Notes under the pieces: model-generated | Told to the model about the DNA's origin: nothing | The model's input: the letters and a program-made list of their open reading frames with translations, nothing else | Database searches by the model: none | Assembly: GCA_900546565.1 (NCBI GenBank) | Contig: URDC01000017.1 | Span: 1 to 32,262 of the forward strand | Origin: an uncultured Opitutales bacterium | GTDB taxonomy: Bacteria; Verrucomicrobiota; Verrucomicrobiia; Opitutales; Intestinicryptomonadaceae | Direction of reading: 5' to 3' | Length of the DNA stretch: 32,262 nt | Shown here: piece after piece, positions 24,681 through 32,262 of the stretch | Numbering within the stretch: the stretch's first letter is position 1 | Layout of the letters: the number at the start of each line of letters is the position of its first letter | Made by a program: the position numbers and the translations under genes

Positions 24681-25181
24681 TTATTTTCGCGGAAACACCG
24701 CCGGCGACACGAGAAAGTCGAGCGTCCAAGTCCCGAGCGGGTTGTAGATGCCGGCGTTTTCAACGAGTGTGAATGCCGCGATTGTCCCCTTCTTGAAGGT
24801 TATGTAGCCGCCCGATTTTTTGCCCATAAGCGTTGCGGCAAGCGACTCCAAAAACGGGTTGTGGGCTACTACCGCGAGGTCGGCGTCGAAGCACGAAATC
24901 GCGGCGATTTCACGCGCGACTGAATCGGGGTCGCCATAAGGGGTGATTTTCGAGACGCTATGCAGCGGCGCGTCGAGCCCCAGATTTTCCGCCAGCAGTT
25001 CGGCTGTCTGTCGGGCGCGTAGGTAGGGACTGTGCCAGATTTGCTTTATCTGCGCAAAAGTTTCGCGCGCGAGGGAGTCGGAAAGTTTGCGGATTTGGCT
25101 TATGCCGAATTCCGAAAGCGGGCGGTCTTCGTCGGGGAAACAGTCTTTTGCGTGGGCGTGGCGTATCAGAAAAAGTCGCAT
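24681..25181 (-). CDS. sixA: SixA-type phosphohistidine phosphatase
   Basis: SixA is a small histidine-phosphatase-superfamily enzyme that removes phosphate from phosphohistidine in signalling or PTS proteins. The 166 residues begin MRLFLIRHAHA with the catalytic RHA at 7-9. Other family features are DRPLSEFG, HSPYLRARQTAE (second catalytic Arg region) and VVAHNPFLES with the second active-site His, plus a K-G-T block near GTIAAFTL. The C-terminus GTWTLDFLVSP also fits. It lies 48 bases after hemN at the end of the six-gene run, so co-transcription is likely. It could act on the window's own histidine kinase pathway, but nothing shows this. Confidence 0.9.
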   Translation of the reverse strand: MRLFLIRHAHAKDCFPDEDRPLSEFGISQIRKLSDSLARETFAQIKQIWHSPYLRARQTAELLAENLGLDAPLHSVSKITPYGDPDSVAREIAAISCFDADLAVVAHNPFLESLAATLMGKKSGGYITFKKGTIAAFTLVENAGIYNPLGTWTLDFLVSPAVFPRK

Positions 25182-25229
25182 TTTTTTTGATTGAAGGTGC
25201 TCGGGGTTGTGTGTCGCGCGCAGTCGCGG

Positions 25230-26570
25230 TCAGAGAGTCTTGGAGTATTTGTTCGATGCCGAAAGTCGTCCGTCGAAAAGCATTGCGATGTTGCGCAGGA
25301 AAATTCTGCCAAGCTCCGTGACTTCGAAAGAGTCTTCGCCGAGCCTTACAAGCCCGTCGCGCTCGAAGTCGGCAAGGCGTTTGATTGCCGGGGCGAAGAC
25401 GGTTTTGAAGTCTACGCCGTAGCTTTTGTATGATACTTTTAATGAACACATAATGTCCATTATTATACCGCGGCGCACGATGTCGTCGGCGGTAAGGATT
25501 ATTCCGCGCTCGATTGGCAGCCTGCCGAGCGCGAGCGAATCGGCGTATGTCTGCATAGTCTTGAAGTTTTGGCGGTATGTCGTTTTCGTGTCGGAAATCG
25601 CGGTGAGCCCGACCGCGAACGTGTCTAGCCCCGCGAGGGTGCTGTATCCCTGAAAATTGCGGTGCAACCTGCCGCTTTTGCGAGCCGCAATGAGCGAGTC
25701 ATCCGCTTTCGCGAAGTGGTCAAGTCCGATGTATTCGTATCCGAGCCCTTCGAAAAACTTCATCGCCGCGATGAAAAGCTCGACTTTTTCGTCCGATGTC
25801 GGAAGCCCGCTTTTCTCCAAAATTTTCTGCGCGGGCTTTACCCACGGAACGTGCGCGTAGCCGAAGAGCGCGATTCTGTCGGGCGAAAGTTCGGCGAGGT
25901 CTTCGAGCGTTTTGCGGAACGTTTCGGGAGTTTGCAGCGGCAGCCCGTAAATGAGGTCGGCGTTGATACCCGAAATTCCCTTCTCGCGCAGGTATTTTAC
26001 GAATCTCTGGTTGAGCCACTCGGGCTGGATTCGGTTGATTGCGCGCTGGACGGCGTGGTTGGTGTCCTGTATGCCGAGCGAGGCGCGGGTGAGCCCTATC
26101 GAAAGGAACGCGTCGATTTTCTCTTCGCTCAGGGTGCGCGGGTCGAACTCGCACGAGAATTCCACGTCGGGGGCTACGCGGAAATATTTCCTGATTATTT
26201 CGCCCGCGCGCAGAATTTGCCCGACCTCCATAAGGTTGGGCGTTCCGCCGCCGAAGTGGATTTGGCGCAGGGTGCGGCGCGGCATTCCGAAGTCGCGCCA
26301 GAGCGAAAGCTCGGCGTCGATTAGGTCGAGGTAGTCGTCGATTTTTTTCGGGTCGGTGCATACGCTCGACGAGCACCCGCAGAAGTGGCAGAGCGTTTTG
26401 CAAAAGGGAATGTGTATGTATAGCGACGCGTCGGTGTCGGTTTTAGCAAGTTCGGCAAGGCGCGGCTTGTCGGCGTCGGGGCTGAAATAAAGCGCGGTCG
26501 GATACGATGTGTAGCGCGGCCCCGAGGTCGCGTATTTTTCGATTAGCGTTTTCAGGTTAGAGTTTTTCAT
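25230..26570 (-). CDS. hemN: Oxygen-independent coproporphyrinogen III oxidase HemN
   Basis: HemN is a radical SAM enzyme that decarboxylates two propionates of coproporphyrinogen III to give protoporphyrinogen IX without oxygen. The start at 26570 (MKNSNLKTLIEKYATSGPRY) gives 446 residues, close to E. coli HemN, and overlaps hemE by 14 bases. The [4Fe-4S] motif C-x3-C-x2-C-x-C is intact at C57, C61, C64 and C66, with YIHIPFC before it. GGGTPNLM, the SCEFDPRTL substrate block and ASLGIQD follow. The YPTALYF and NFQGYST elements are specific for true HemN rather than HemW. This indicates heme synthesis under anaerobic or microaerobic conditions. Confidence 0.95.
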   Translation of the reverse strand: MKNSNLKTLIEKYATSGPRYTSYPTALYFSPDADKPRLAELAKTDTDASLYIHIPFCKTLCHFCGCSSSVCTDPKKIDDYLDLIDAELSLWRDFGMPRRTLRQIHFGGGTPNLMEVGQILRAGEIIRKYFRVAPDVEFSCEFDPRTLSEEKIDAFLSIGLTRASLGIQDTNHAVQRAINRIQPEWLNQRFVKYLREKGISGINADLIYGLPLQTPETFRKTLEDLAELSPDRIALFGYAHVPWVKPAQKILEKSGLPTSDEKVELFIAAMKFFEGLGYEYIGLDHFAKADDSLIAARKSGRLHRNFQGYSTLAGLDTFAVGLTAISDTKTTYRQNFKTMQTYADSLALGRLPIERGIILTADDIVRRGIIMDIMCSLKVSYKSYGVDFKTVFAPAIKRLADFERDGLVRLGEDSFEVTELGRIFLRNIAMLFDGRLSASNKYSKTL

Positions 26571-27603
26571 AGTCGAATTCGAATACGGTTTTGCACATTG
26601 CCTCCACGTTTTCGAGCTTGGCGTCGGGGCGGATTCCGTGGGCGAGGTTGAAGATGTGGCGGCGCAGCGGCGCGGCGTCTTGCAGAATTTCGCGGGTCTG
26701 ACGCGCGGTTTCGTCGGGAGTTGCAAACGTGAGAGTTTCGGGCGGGAGATTTCCCTGAACGCCGACGTTGTAGGCGTTTTGGATTTGCGAAAGTTTTACG
26801 GCGCCGTCGAGCGAATAGAAGTCGGCGTAGGCTTGCGCAACTTCCGCAAAGCGTCGCGACATCGAATTCGCGAACAGGATTGCCGCCGCGTTGCCGCGCC
26901 GCGCCTGCGCCGCAAGCTCGGCGTTGTATTTGCCCGAAGTCCGAAAGTATTCGCCCTCCGCAATCAGCCCCGCGTGCGAGTCGAAAATCTGGAAGCCGTC
27001 AATGCCCTCCTTCGTTTGAAGCTCTATGTAGCTTTTCGACGCCGCCGCAAGCGCGTTCATCAGCCGTTCGAAGAGGTCGGCGCGGGAGTTTTTTAATGCG
27101 AAAAGTTTCGGAAACCCCTCAGCGCTTTCGCCCTGAACCATATAGCAGGCGAGCGTCCACGGGGCTGCGCAGAAGCCCAAAAGGGCTTTATCCGGCAGCT
27201 CGCGGCGAAGGTTTTTCAACGCCTGCGCCACATACGAAAGGCGTTCGGCGCAGGTGTCGGCGAGGGCTTCGATTTCGGCGATGTCAGCCTCGGTCTCGAC
27301 GGTTTTTTCGAGCCGTATTCCGCCCGCGTCCTTGAAGTGGTATGGGAACCCGAGTGCTTCCGAAACAACCAAGATGTCCGAAAAAACTATCGCGCAGTCG
27401 AAGCCGAAGCGGCGTATCGGCTGCAATGTCGCTTCGGTCGCAAGTTCGGGGTTTTTGACGATTTCGGTGAACGTGTATTTTTGCTTCAACGCTCGGTATT
27501 CGGGCAGAAAACGCCCCGCCTGACGCATAACCCAGCAGGGCGGGCGTCGGGTCGGTTCGGCGTCGAGGGTGTCTTTGAAAAGCTGGCGCGATGTCGTATT
27601 CAT
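26557..27603 (-). CDS. hemE: Uroporphyrinogen decarboxylase HemE
   Basis: HemE removes four acetate carboxylates from uroporphyrinogen III to make coproporphyrinogen III. The 348 residues include PPCWVMRQAGRFLPEYRALK at the N-terminus (active-site arginines), the FSDILVVSEALGFPYHF block with its catalytic Asp, FCAAPWTLACYMVQG, and the C-terminal NLAHGIRPDA segment. The start overlaps the murJ stop as ATGA and the stop overlaps hemN, so translation of three genes is coupled. The product feeds directly into HemN, the next gene. A hemG or hemY gene for the next oxidation step is not in the window. Confidence 0.96.
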   Translation of the reverse strand: MNTTSRQLFKDTLDAEPTRRPPCWVMRQAGRFLPEYRALKQKYTFTEIVKNPELATEATLQPIRRFGFDCAIVFSDILVVSEALGFPYHFKDAGGIRLEKTVETEADIAEIEALADTCAERLSYVAQALKNLRRELPDKALLGFCAAPWTLACYMVQGESAEGFPKLFALKNSRADLFERLMNALAAASKSYIELQTKEGIDGFQIFDSHAGLIAEGEYFRTSGKYNAELAAQARRGNAAAILFANSMSRRFAEVAQAYADFYSLDGAVKLSQIQNAYNVGVQGNLPPETLTFATPDETARQTREILQDAAPLRRHIFNLAHGIRPDAKLENVEAMCKTVFEFDYEKL

Positions 27604-29135
27604 TTGCGTGCGCGGACGAGTTTTTTGAGTTGGTCGAGTTTTTCGAATTTCAGAATTTTAAGCGAGCCCGCATAGACCGCCGCTCCCGCGGGCACGAGTA
27701 TCAGACAGCAGGCAAGCGAGAATATTTTGCCGTCTACGACTCCGCCGAGCAGCGTTTTTGCCGCCATACAGAATGCCGCCATTGCGGTCGACGCCGCCGT
27801 GATTTTTGCGATGTTTTTCGCTATCGGGGCTGTCGCAAGCCTGCGTTTTAGCGCGATGTGCAAAGCCGCCGCGCTGAACACTGCGGCGGCAACATTCGCC
27901 GCGGCAAGCCCCGCCGCCTCGAATTTGAACATGAGCGCGACCGACAGAATCAGGTTTACGGCTATCGAAATATAGGAGATTTTCACGGGCGTTTTCGTGT
28001 CCTTATTCGAGTGGAAGCCGCGCGTAGAGTATGTCGTAAACGCGAAGAACGGAAGTCCCGCCACCGACACGAGCATTACCGGCAGGCATATGTCCACGTC
28101 TTTCACGCCGAAAAGCCCCCAGCGGAAAAGCACGTCCAGAATTTCCCGCGCCAATGCCATTATGCCGAATGTCGCGGGAATTGTAATTGCCATCGACGCC
28201 GTAAGTCCCTCGTCGTATTCCCTGCGGAAGTCGTCCGAACGCTTTTGCGCCGCCAGTTTTGCAAGCTGCGGGAAATAGACCGTCGCTATCGCTATTCCGA
28301 ATACTCCGAGGGGAAATTCGAGTATGCGGCTTGAAATGTAGAGCGCGGGCGTCGCGCTGTCGTTGAGGTTGAAGGCGAGTAGCTTCGAAATGAAGATGTT
28401 CAGCTGCACGACTGCCGCACCTAATAGCGCGGGCAAAAACAGCGCGTAAAGCTCGCGGATTTCGTCGGACTTGCCGAGGTCGAACCTGAAACGCCAGCCT
28501 TTTTTTGCGAGGCAATACGCTGGAACGCCCGCCTGCAACGCGCCGCCCGCAAGCCAGCCGAAGCACATCGAAAGCGCGATGTTCGGCAGATCGGATTTCC
28601 CGAAAACCGCCACGCCGCAAAATAGCGCGGCAATTATGCAGATGTTCAAAAGTATAGGAGTAGCCGACGGGACGCCGAAAGTGTCGAGCACGTTCAGCAC
28701 TGCCGTAAACACCGCCGCAAGGCAAATCAGCGGCATATACAAAAGAAGCACGAGCGAGTATTTTGCCCCCAGAAAATAGCGCGTCTGTTCGGGATCGATG
28801 AACACCGTGCACGCCGCCGCCGCCGCCGCACCCACAAGCGTTATAAGCAGCGTCCAGACGAGCGCGCGCGAAACCGCCTTATTGAGGAAATCGAACGCGC
28901 TTTCGAGATTTTTGTTTTTTGCCGAATGGCTGAATATCGGCACTATCGCGCTCGAAAGCGCGCCCTCGCCGAGCATGCGGCGGAAGAGGTTCGGAATGCT
29001 GAACGCAAACGTGTACGCGCTGCTTACCGCGCCGATACTCATATACGCCATCGAGCAGGAGTCGCGCACAAGCCCGAGTATGCGCGAACCGATTGTGGCG
29101 AGTGCCACCTTCAAGATGTTTTTGAGCTTTCCCAC
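27600..29135 (-). CDS. murJ: Lipid II flippase MurJ
   Basis: MurJ flips lipid II across the inner membrane for peptidoglycan synthesis. The 511 residues consist almost wholly of hydrophobic helices, consistent with about 14 membrane segments of the MOP superfamily. The N-terminus, GKLKNILKVALATIGSRILGL, is typical, as are RRMLGEGALSSAIVP, SSRILEFPLGVFGIAIATVYFPQLAK and YSTRGFHSNKDTKTPVKIS (here quoted in parts). The start codon is GTG at 29135, with no Shine-Dalgarno visible and a 17-base gap after the regulator gene. Placement with hemE and hemN rather than mur genes is unusual but not unknown. Confidence 0.93.
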   Translation of the reverse strand: MGKLKNILKVALATIGSRILGLVRDSCSMAYMSIGAVSSAYTFAFSIPNLFRRMLGEGALSSAIVPIFSHSAKNKNLESAFDFLNKAVSRALVWTLLITLVGAAAAAACTVFIDPEQTRYFLGAKYSLVLLLYMPLICLAAVFTAVLNVLDTFGVPSATPILLNICIIAALFCGVAVFGKSDLPNIALSMCFGWLAGGALQAGVPAYCLAKKGWRFRFDLGKSDEIRELYALFLPALLGAAVVQLNIFISKLLAFNLNDSATPALYISSRILEFPLGVFGIAIATVYFPQLAKLAAQKRSDDFRREYDEGLTASMAITIPATFGIMALAREILDVLFRWGLFGVKDVDICLPVMLVSVAGLPFFAFTTYSTRGFHSNKDTKTPVKISYISIAVNLILSVALMFKFEAAGLAAANVAAAVFSAAALHIALKRRLATAPIAKNIAKITAASTAMAAFCMAAKTLLGGVVDGKIFSLACCLILVPAGAAVYAGSLKILKFEKLDQLKKLVRARK

Positions 29136-29152
29136 GTCAAAACAGTTTCGGG

Positions 29153-30607
29153 TTATTTGCCGCCGCCGTCCATTTCGGCGATTTTTCGGTGCAGGGTTCG
29201 GCGGCTTATTCCGAGCAATTCGGCGGCCTTTGTCTTGTTGCCGCCCGCTGAATTCAACGCCTCTTCGATTAGCCTGAATTCGTTTTCGCGCTTAGAGAAT
29301 TTTTTCGACTCGGGAATTTTTTCGAATTTATCCGCCTTAGGGAGCGTGTTGCAATCCGCGCGCAGGGCGGGCAATTCGGGGGTGGTGAATTTTGCGTCGA
29401 GACTTTCGGGCCCGATTGTTTCGCCCGAGTGCATAACGGCGATATTTTCGCAGAAATTGCGCAGTTCCCTGATGTTGCCGCGCCAAGGGTAGCTCGTTAA
29501 AATGTCGAGGGTTTGCGGCGCGATTTTGACGGGCGCAAGCGAATTTTCCCGCGCAAAAAACGTCGTGTAGGCGGCTATGAGCGGGGCGATGTCCTCGCGG
29601 TGCTCGCGCAGCGGCGGGATTTTTATTTCGACCACGTTGAGTCGGTAATAGAGGTCTTCCCTGAATTCGCCGTTCGCCGCCATTTCGGCGAGGTTGCGGT
29701 TTGTGGCGCATACTATGCGCACGTCGACTTCTATCGGGGCGTTGCCGCCGAGCCGCTCGAACGTGCGCGTTTCGATAAACCGCAGAAGCTTTACTTGCGT
29801 GGCGGCGTCGATTTCGCCTATTTCGTCCAGAAAAATCGTGCCCTTGTCGGCGGCTTCGAAACGCCCTATGCGGCGTTGCGTCGCGCCCGTGAACGCCCCG
29901 CGCTCGTAGCCGAAAAGCTCGCTTTCAAGCAGGTTGTCGGGGATTGCCGCGCAGTGGACGGGCAGAAACGTCTTGTCGGCGCGCGGCGACGCGGTGTGTA
30001 TAAGCCGCGCCAAAAGTTCTTTACCCGTGCCCGTCTCGCCCGTAATAAGCACCGTGGCGCGGCTTTTTGCCGCGGTCTGGGCGGTCGCTATTACCGACTT
30101 CATTGCCGCGCTTTCGGCGATGATTGCGCCGAACTCCGACTTCGACGTCGCGATCGGGGCGGACGCGGCGGACACGGCGGACACGTTGTTTTCGCGCAAA
30201 GCCCTGATGTGTTCGCCGTTTTTTTCCAGCCGCGCCTTTTGCTCGCTTTCGCGTTTTTTAAGCAGAGCCGCGAGGGTCGTTTCGAGCTTGTCGATGTCGA
30301 CGGGTTTCGAAATGAAGTCGTCCGCGCCGCGCTTCATAGCCTCGACCGCCATTTCGACGTTGCCGTAGGCGGTTAGCATTATGCATACGGGGCGGTGCTC
30401 GGCGGATATCGCCTTGTCGATTACCGACATCCCCGACTTGCCCGACATTCTCAGGTCGGTTATGACGGCGTCGAAGTTTTCGGCGTCGAGCATGTTTATG
30501 GCCTCGTCGGCGTTGGAGGCGGCGAAGACGTCGAAGTCGTCGCCGAGAGCCCTGCACAGTCCGTCGCGGGTGTTTTTTTCGTCGTCGACTATCAAAATGC
30601 TTTGCAT
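29153..30607 (-). CDS. NtrC-type sigma54-dependent response regulator
   Basis: This 484-residue activator has the full three-domain plan. The receiver (about 1-118) has acidic D8/D9, phosphoacceptor Asp51 in TDLRMSG, T79 and K101. The AAA+ domain (about 160-400) has Walker A GETGTGKE (190-197), the sigma54-contact loop GAFTGA (237-242), Walker B GTIFLDEIGEI, the sensor ATNRNL and the arginine-finger region DLYYRLN. The C-terminal Fis-type helix-turn-helix (about 443-476; GNKTKAAELLGISRRTLHRK) binds enhancer DNA. It should activate RpoN promoters upon phosphorylation. It sits between ldt and murJ without a kinase beside it; the soluble kinase at 17582-18754 is of the matching type. Targets cannot be named. 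Confidence 0.94.
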   Translation of the reverse strand: MQSILIVDDEKNTRDGLCRALGDDFDVFAASNADEAINMLDAENFDAVITDLRMSGKSGMSVIDKAISAEHRPVCIMLTAYGNVEMAVEAMKRGADDFISKPVDIDKLETTLAALLKKRESEQKARLEKNGEHIRALRENNVSAVSAASAPIATSKSEFGAIIAESAAMKSVIATAQTAAKSRATVLITGETGTGKELLARLIHTASPRADKTFLPVHCAAIPDNLLESELFGYERGAFTGATQRRIGRFEAADKGTIFLDEIGEIDAATQVKLLRFIETRTFERLGGNAPIEVDVRIVCATNRNLAEMAANGEFREDLYYRLNVVEIKIPPLREHREDIAPLIAAYTTFFARENSLAPVKIAPQTLDILTSYPWRGNIRELRNFCENIAVMHSGETIGPESLDAKFTTPELPALRADCNTLPKADKFEKIPESKKFSKRENEFRLIEEALNSAGGNKTKAAELLGISRRTLHRKIAEMDGGGK

Positions 30608-30610
30608 ATT

Positions 30611-31147
30611 CTACTTGTCGGATATTAGAACAAGACTGCCGTCGTTGACAATATCAAAAAGTTCGCGCACGTCGGCGTTCGAAAGCAGCACGCAGCCGTG
30701 GCTGTTGGGCGAGCCGATGCGGTCTTCCTGATTCGTGCCGTGTATGTAGACGTAGCGGGCGTAGGTGTCGACATTGCCGCCCGAATTTACGCCGTCCTCC
30801 AAGCCGCGCAGGCGCATAATGCGCGTAGTTATCAGGTTTTTTGCGCGTTCCTCGGGCGGTTGGGCGCACTCCAACCCGCAGGGGACGCGCGCGCGGAACA
30901 CCGTCCGAAGCGGCTGCCCCGCGCCGATTTTTCCGTCGATTTTGTGAAGCCCCGTGGGCGTCCCGTTCGAGTTTTCCACGCAGCTCGGCGGCTTGCGCGA
31001 CGTCGAGACGGCATACGTTTTTATGCATTCGCCGTTTTCGAAAAGCAGGAGTTGTTGTTCGGGTATCGACACAAAAAGAAGATGTTGACTTGCCGCGACA
31101 TTTAATTCATTACACTTGTCTATAATCTTTTTATAAAACTCGGTCAT
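30611..31147 (-). CDS. L,D-transpeptidase (YkuD domain) without an obvious signal peptide
   Basis: YkuD-domain enzymes form 3-3 cross-links in peptidoglycan or anchor proteins to it, using a catalytic Cys. The 178-residue form begins at the ATG at 31147; the open frame runs on to 31246 but that part overlaps asd and is unlike a signal peptide. The catalytic motif is complete: IHGTN with His136 and then SPNSHGCVLLSN with His150 and Cys152. The N-terminal QHLLFVSIPEQQLLLFENGE matches the family's first strands. No Sec signal, Tat motif, lipobox or membrane helix is visible, which is unusual for an enzyme acting in the periplasm. It is the first gene of the six-gene run. Confidence 0.85.
   Translation of the reverse strand: MTEFYKKIIDKCNELNVAASQHLLFVSIPEQQLLLFENGECIKTYAVSTSRKPPSCVENSNGTPTGLHKIDGKIGAGQPLRTVFRARVPCGLECAQPPEERAKNLITTRIMRLRGLEDGVNSGGNVDTYARYVYIHGTNQEDRIGSPNSHGCVLLSNADVRELFDIVNDGSLVLISDK
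31098..31126 (+). promoter_or_regulatory. Candidate sigma70 promoter for asd inside ldt
   Basis: A perfect TATAAT (31121-31126) lies 24 bases before the asd ATG. ACATTT at 31098-31103, with 17-base spacing, is a weak -35. Because ldt starts at 31147 on the other strand, this promoter would sit within the first codons of ldt. Confidence 0.45.
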
Positions 31148-31150
31148 ACT

Positions 31151-32158
31151 ATGGGAAAGAAATACAGAGTAGGCATTGTGGGCGCAACGGGCGCGGTCGG
31201 CGCGGAACTTCTCGACCTTTTGGTTTCGAGAAATTTCCCGATGCAATCCTTAACACTTTTGGCATCGTCGCGTTCGGCTGGCAAGGAAATTCGCCACGCG
31301 GGCAAAACTTATATTGTCGAAGAGACGAAGCCCGAATCTTTCGACAATCTCGACATCGCGATTTTCTCGGCGGGCGGCACGCCCTCGAAGGTCTTCGTGC
31401 CCGAGGCGGCAAAGCGCGGGTGCGTGGCAATCGACAACAGCTCGGCGTTCAGAATGGACCCCGACGTTCCGCTGATTGTTCCCGAAGTCAATCCGCACGC
31501 CATCAAAAACCACAAAAACATAATCGCGAATCCCAACTGCACCACGGCGATTTCGCTTATGGCGTTGTGCCCGCTGCACAGGGAGTTCGGATTGAAGCGT
31601 TTCTTTGCCGCCACGTATCAGGCGGTTTCGGGCACGGGTGTCGCCGCCATGCGCGAGCTTGAAAATCAGGTGAAGGCTTATGCCGCGGGCGAAGAGCTCA
31701 AAGCCGAGGTTTATCCGTATCAGATTGCCTTCAATGTCCTGCCGCACGTCGACGTTTTTCAGGACAACGGCTACACCAAGGAAGAGCTTAAAATGCTCAA
31801 CGAAACGCGCAAGATTTTGGAAGCTCCCCACATTATGAACTCCACAACCTGCGTGCGCGTCCCCGTTATGCGCGCCCACAGCGTGGCGATAAACGCCGAG
31901 TTCGAAAAGCCCGTTTCGGTGGAGAGAGCGCGCGAAGTTATCGCGGCGTTCCCCGGTGCGGAGCTTTGCGACGACGTCGCCAATAAGGTTTATCCGATGC
32001 CGCTTTTCTACCAGCGCAAGGAAAAGTGCGGTGTGGGCAGAATAAGGAAGGATTCGGTTTTCGAAAACGGACTGTCGTTCTTCGTGGCGGGCGACCAGCT
32101 TTGGAAGGGCGCGGCACTCAATGCGGTGCAAATTGCCGAACTCCTGATAAACGACTAA
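31151..32158 (+). CDS. asd: Aspartate-semialdehyde dehydrogenase
   Basis: Asd reduces aspartyl phosphate to aspartate semialdehyde with NADPH, feeding lysine, diaminopimelate, threonine and methionine synthesis. The 335 residues start with the Rossmann motif VGIVGATGAVGAELL (GATGAVG at 11-17). The catalytic Cys is C130 in NPNCTTAISLM, NSSAFRM and PEVNPHA lie before it, and the catalytic His region is RVPVMRAHSVAI. The start codon is three bases from that of the divergent L,D-transpeptidase. No Shine-Dalgarno is visible. A strong terminator follows 50 bases after the stop. Confidence 0.97.
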   Translation: MGKKYRVGIVGATGAVGAELLDLLVSRNFPMQSLTLLASSRSAGKEIRHAGKTYIVEETKPESFDNLDIAIFSAGGTPSKVFVPEAAKRGCVAIDNSSAFRMDPDVPLIVPEVNPHAIKNHKNIIANPNCTTAISLMALCPLHREFGLKRFFAATYQAVSGTGVAAMRELENQVKAYAAGEELKAEVYPYQIAFNVLPHVDVFQDNGYTKEELKMLNETRKILEAPHIMNSTTCVRVPVMRAHSVAINAEFEKPVSVERAREVIAAFPGAELCDDVANKVYPMPLFYQRKEKCGVGRIRKDSVFENGLSFFVAGDQLWKGAALNAVQIAELLIND

Positions 32159-32175
32159 AAACCGCGACGCCGCGT

Positions 32176-32262
32176 TTGCTTCGCCGACGAGTTTTAATTT
32201 AATGTATAAAAGCGGAACGAAAGTTCCGCTTTTTTTTGATTATAAAAAACTCGTCGAAGCAA
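32176..32262. repeat. Inverted repeat enclosing the asd terminator
   Basis: TTGCTTCGCCGACGAGTTTT (32176-32195) has its near-complement AAAACTCGTCGAAGCAA at 32246-32262, differing by a three-base CCG insertion. The asd terminator lies between the arms. The right arm runs to the edge of the window, so the element may extend further. Confidence 0.55.
32208..32238 (+). terminator. Intrinsic terminator of asd
   Basis: AAAAGCGGAAC (32208-32218) and GTTCCGCTTTT (32223-32233) pair perfectly around a GAAA tetraloop, and a run of eight T follows from 32230. It lies 50 bases after the asd stop codon. Confidence 0.85.

Noticed and set aside
31148..31246. Longer L,D-transpeptidase start at 31246
   Set aside because: It would overlap asd by almost 100 bases and add a charged, non-hydrophobic lead that does not look like a signal peptide.
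1..32262. tRNA, rRNA, CRISPR array, insertion sequence or prophage genes
   Set aside because: I saw no T-loop and acceptor-stem pattern, no regularly spaced direct repeats, and no transposase, integrase or phage structural protein.

Overview
The window is about 32 kb of ordinary bacterial chromosome with close to 28 protein genes, no RNA genes, no insertion sequences and no CRISPR array that I can see. Several traits suggest a Gram-negative, probably PVC-type bacterium (Verrucomicrobia, perhaps Opitutae-like): a LpxR-type outer-membrane protein, a NodT-type outer-membrane lipoprotein, a family B DNA polymerase in a housekeeping context, a Tat-exported FAD oxidoreductase, and start codons that mostly lack a clear Shine-Dalgarno sequence. 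This placement is inference from gene content only.

Layout. 1-337 is a gene-free end with one perfect terminator hairpin and small palindromes. 338-5539 (minus) is a tight run lpxR-like > thiC > C_GCAxxG_C_C protein > FAD oxidoreductase. Divergent from it, 5552-7233 (plus) holds rsmD and a pilT/pilU-type ATPase broken by a one-base frameshift. 7338-10439 (minus) carries pyrD, efp and argA. 10695-12133 (plus) carries rlmH overlapping a secreted protein of unknown function. 12134-12366 is gene-free and rich in short palindromes. 12367-13897 (minus) is adk > ymdB. 13959-18754 (plus) is polB, hisD and a soluble PAS histidine kinase. 18772-21279 (minus) is rsmE and a membrane-anchored, degenerate DUF255-like protein. 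21325-24491 (plus) is coaC, a family-4-like uracil-DNA glycosylase and a NodT-type outer-membrane channel. 24681-31147 (minus) is a six-gene run ldt > ntrC-like regulator > murJ > hemE > hemN > sixA. 31151-32158 (plus) is asd, followed by a strong terminator.

How the genes fit together. Most are core metabolism and information processing: thiamine (thiC), arginine (argA), pyrimidine (pyrD), histidine (hisD), aspartate family and diaminopimelate (asd), heme (hemE, hemN), coenzyme A (coaC), ribosome modification (rsmD, rsmE, rlmH), translation (efp), nucleotide balance (adk) and DNA repair or replication (udg, polB). Envelope functions (lpxR-like, murJ, ldt, nodT) are scattered among them. Genome packing is tight: two divergent pairs (lpxR/rsmD and ldt/asd) have start codons only 12 and 3 bases apart, so their promoters must lie inside the opposing coding sequence.

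I found no convincing new multi-gene system. The most useful leads are single-gene departures from their families: EF-P with Arg at the modification site, a UDG lacking two of the four iron-sulfur cysteines, a DUF255-like protein without its thioredoxin CxxC, a YmdB with GDH in place of GNH and a Pro/Thr-rich tail, the pilT frameshift, thiC behind lpxR without a TPP riboswitch, and a recurring small palindrome family.
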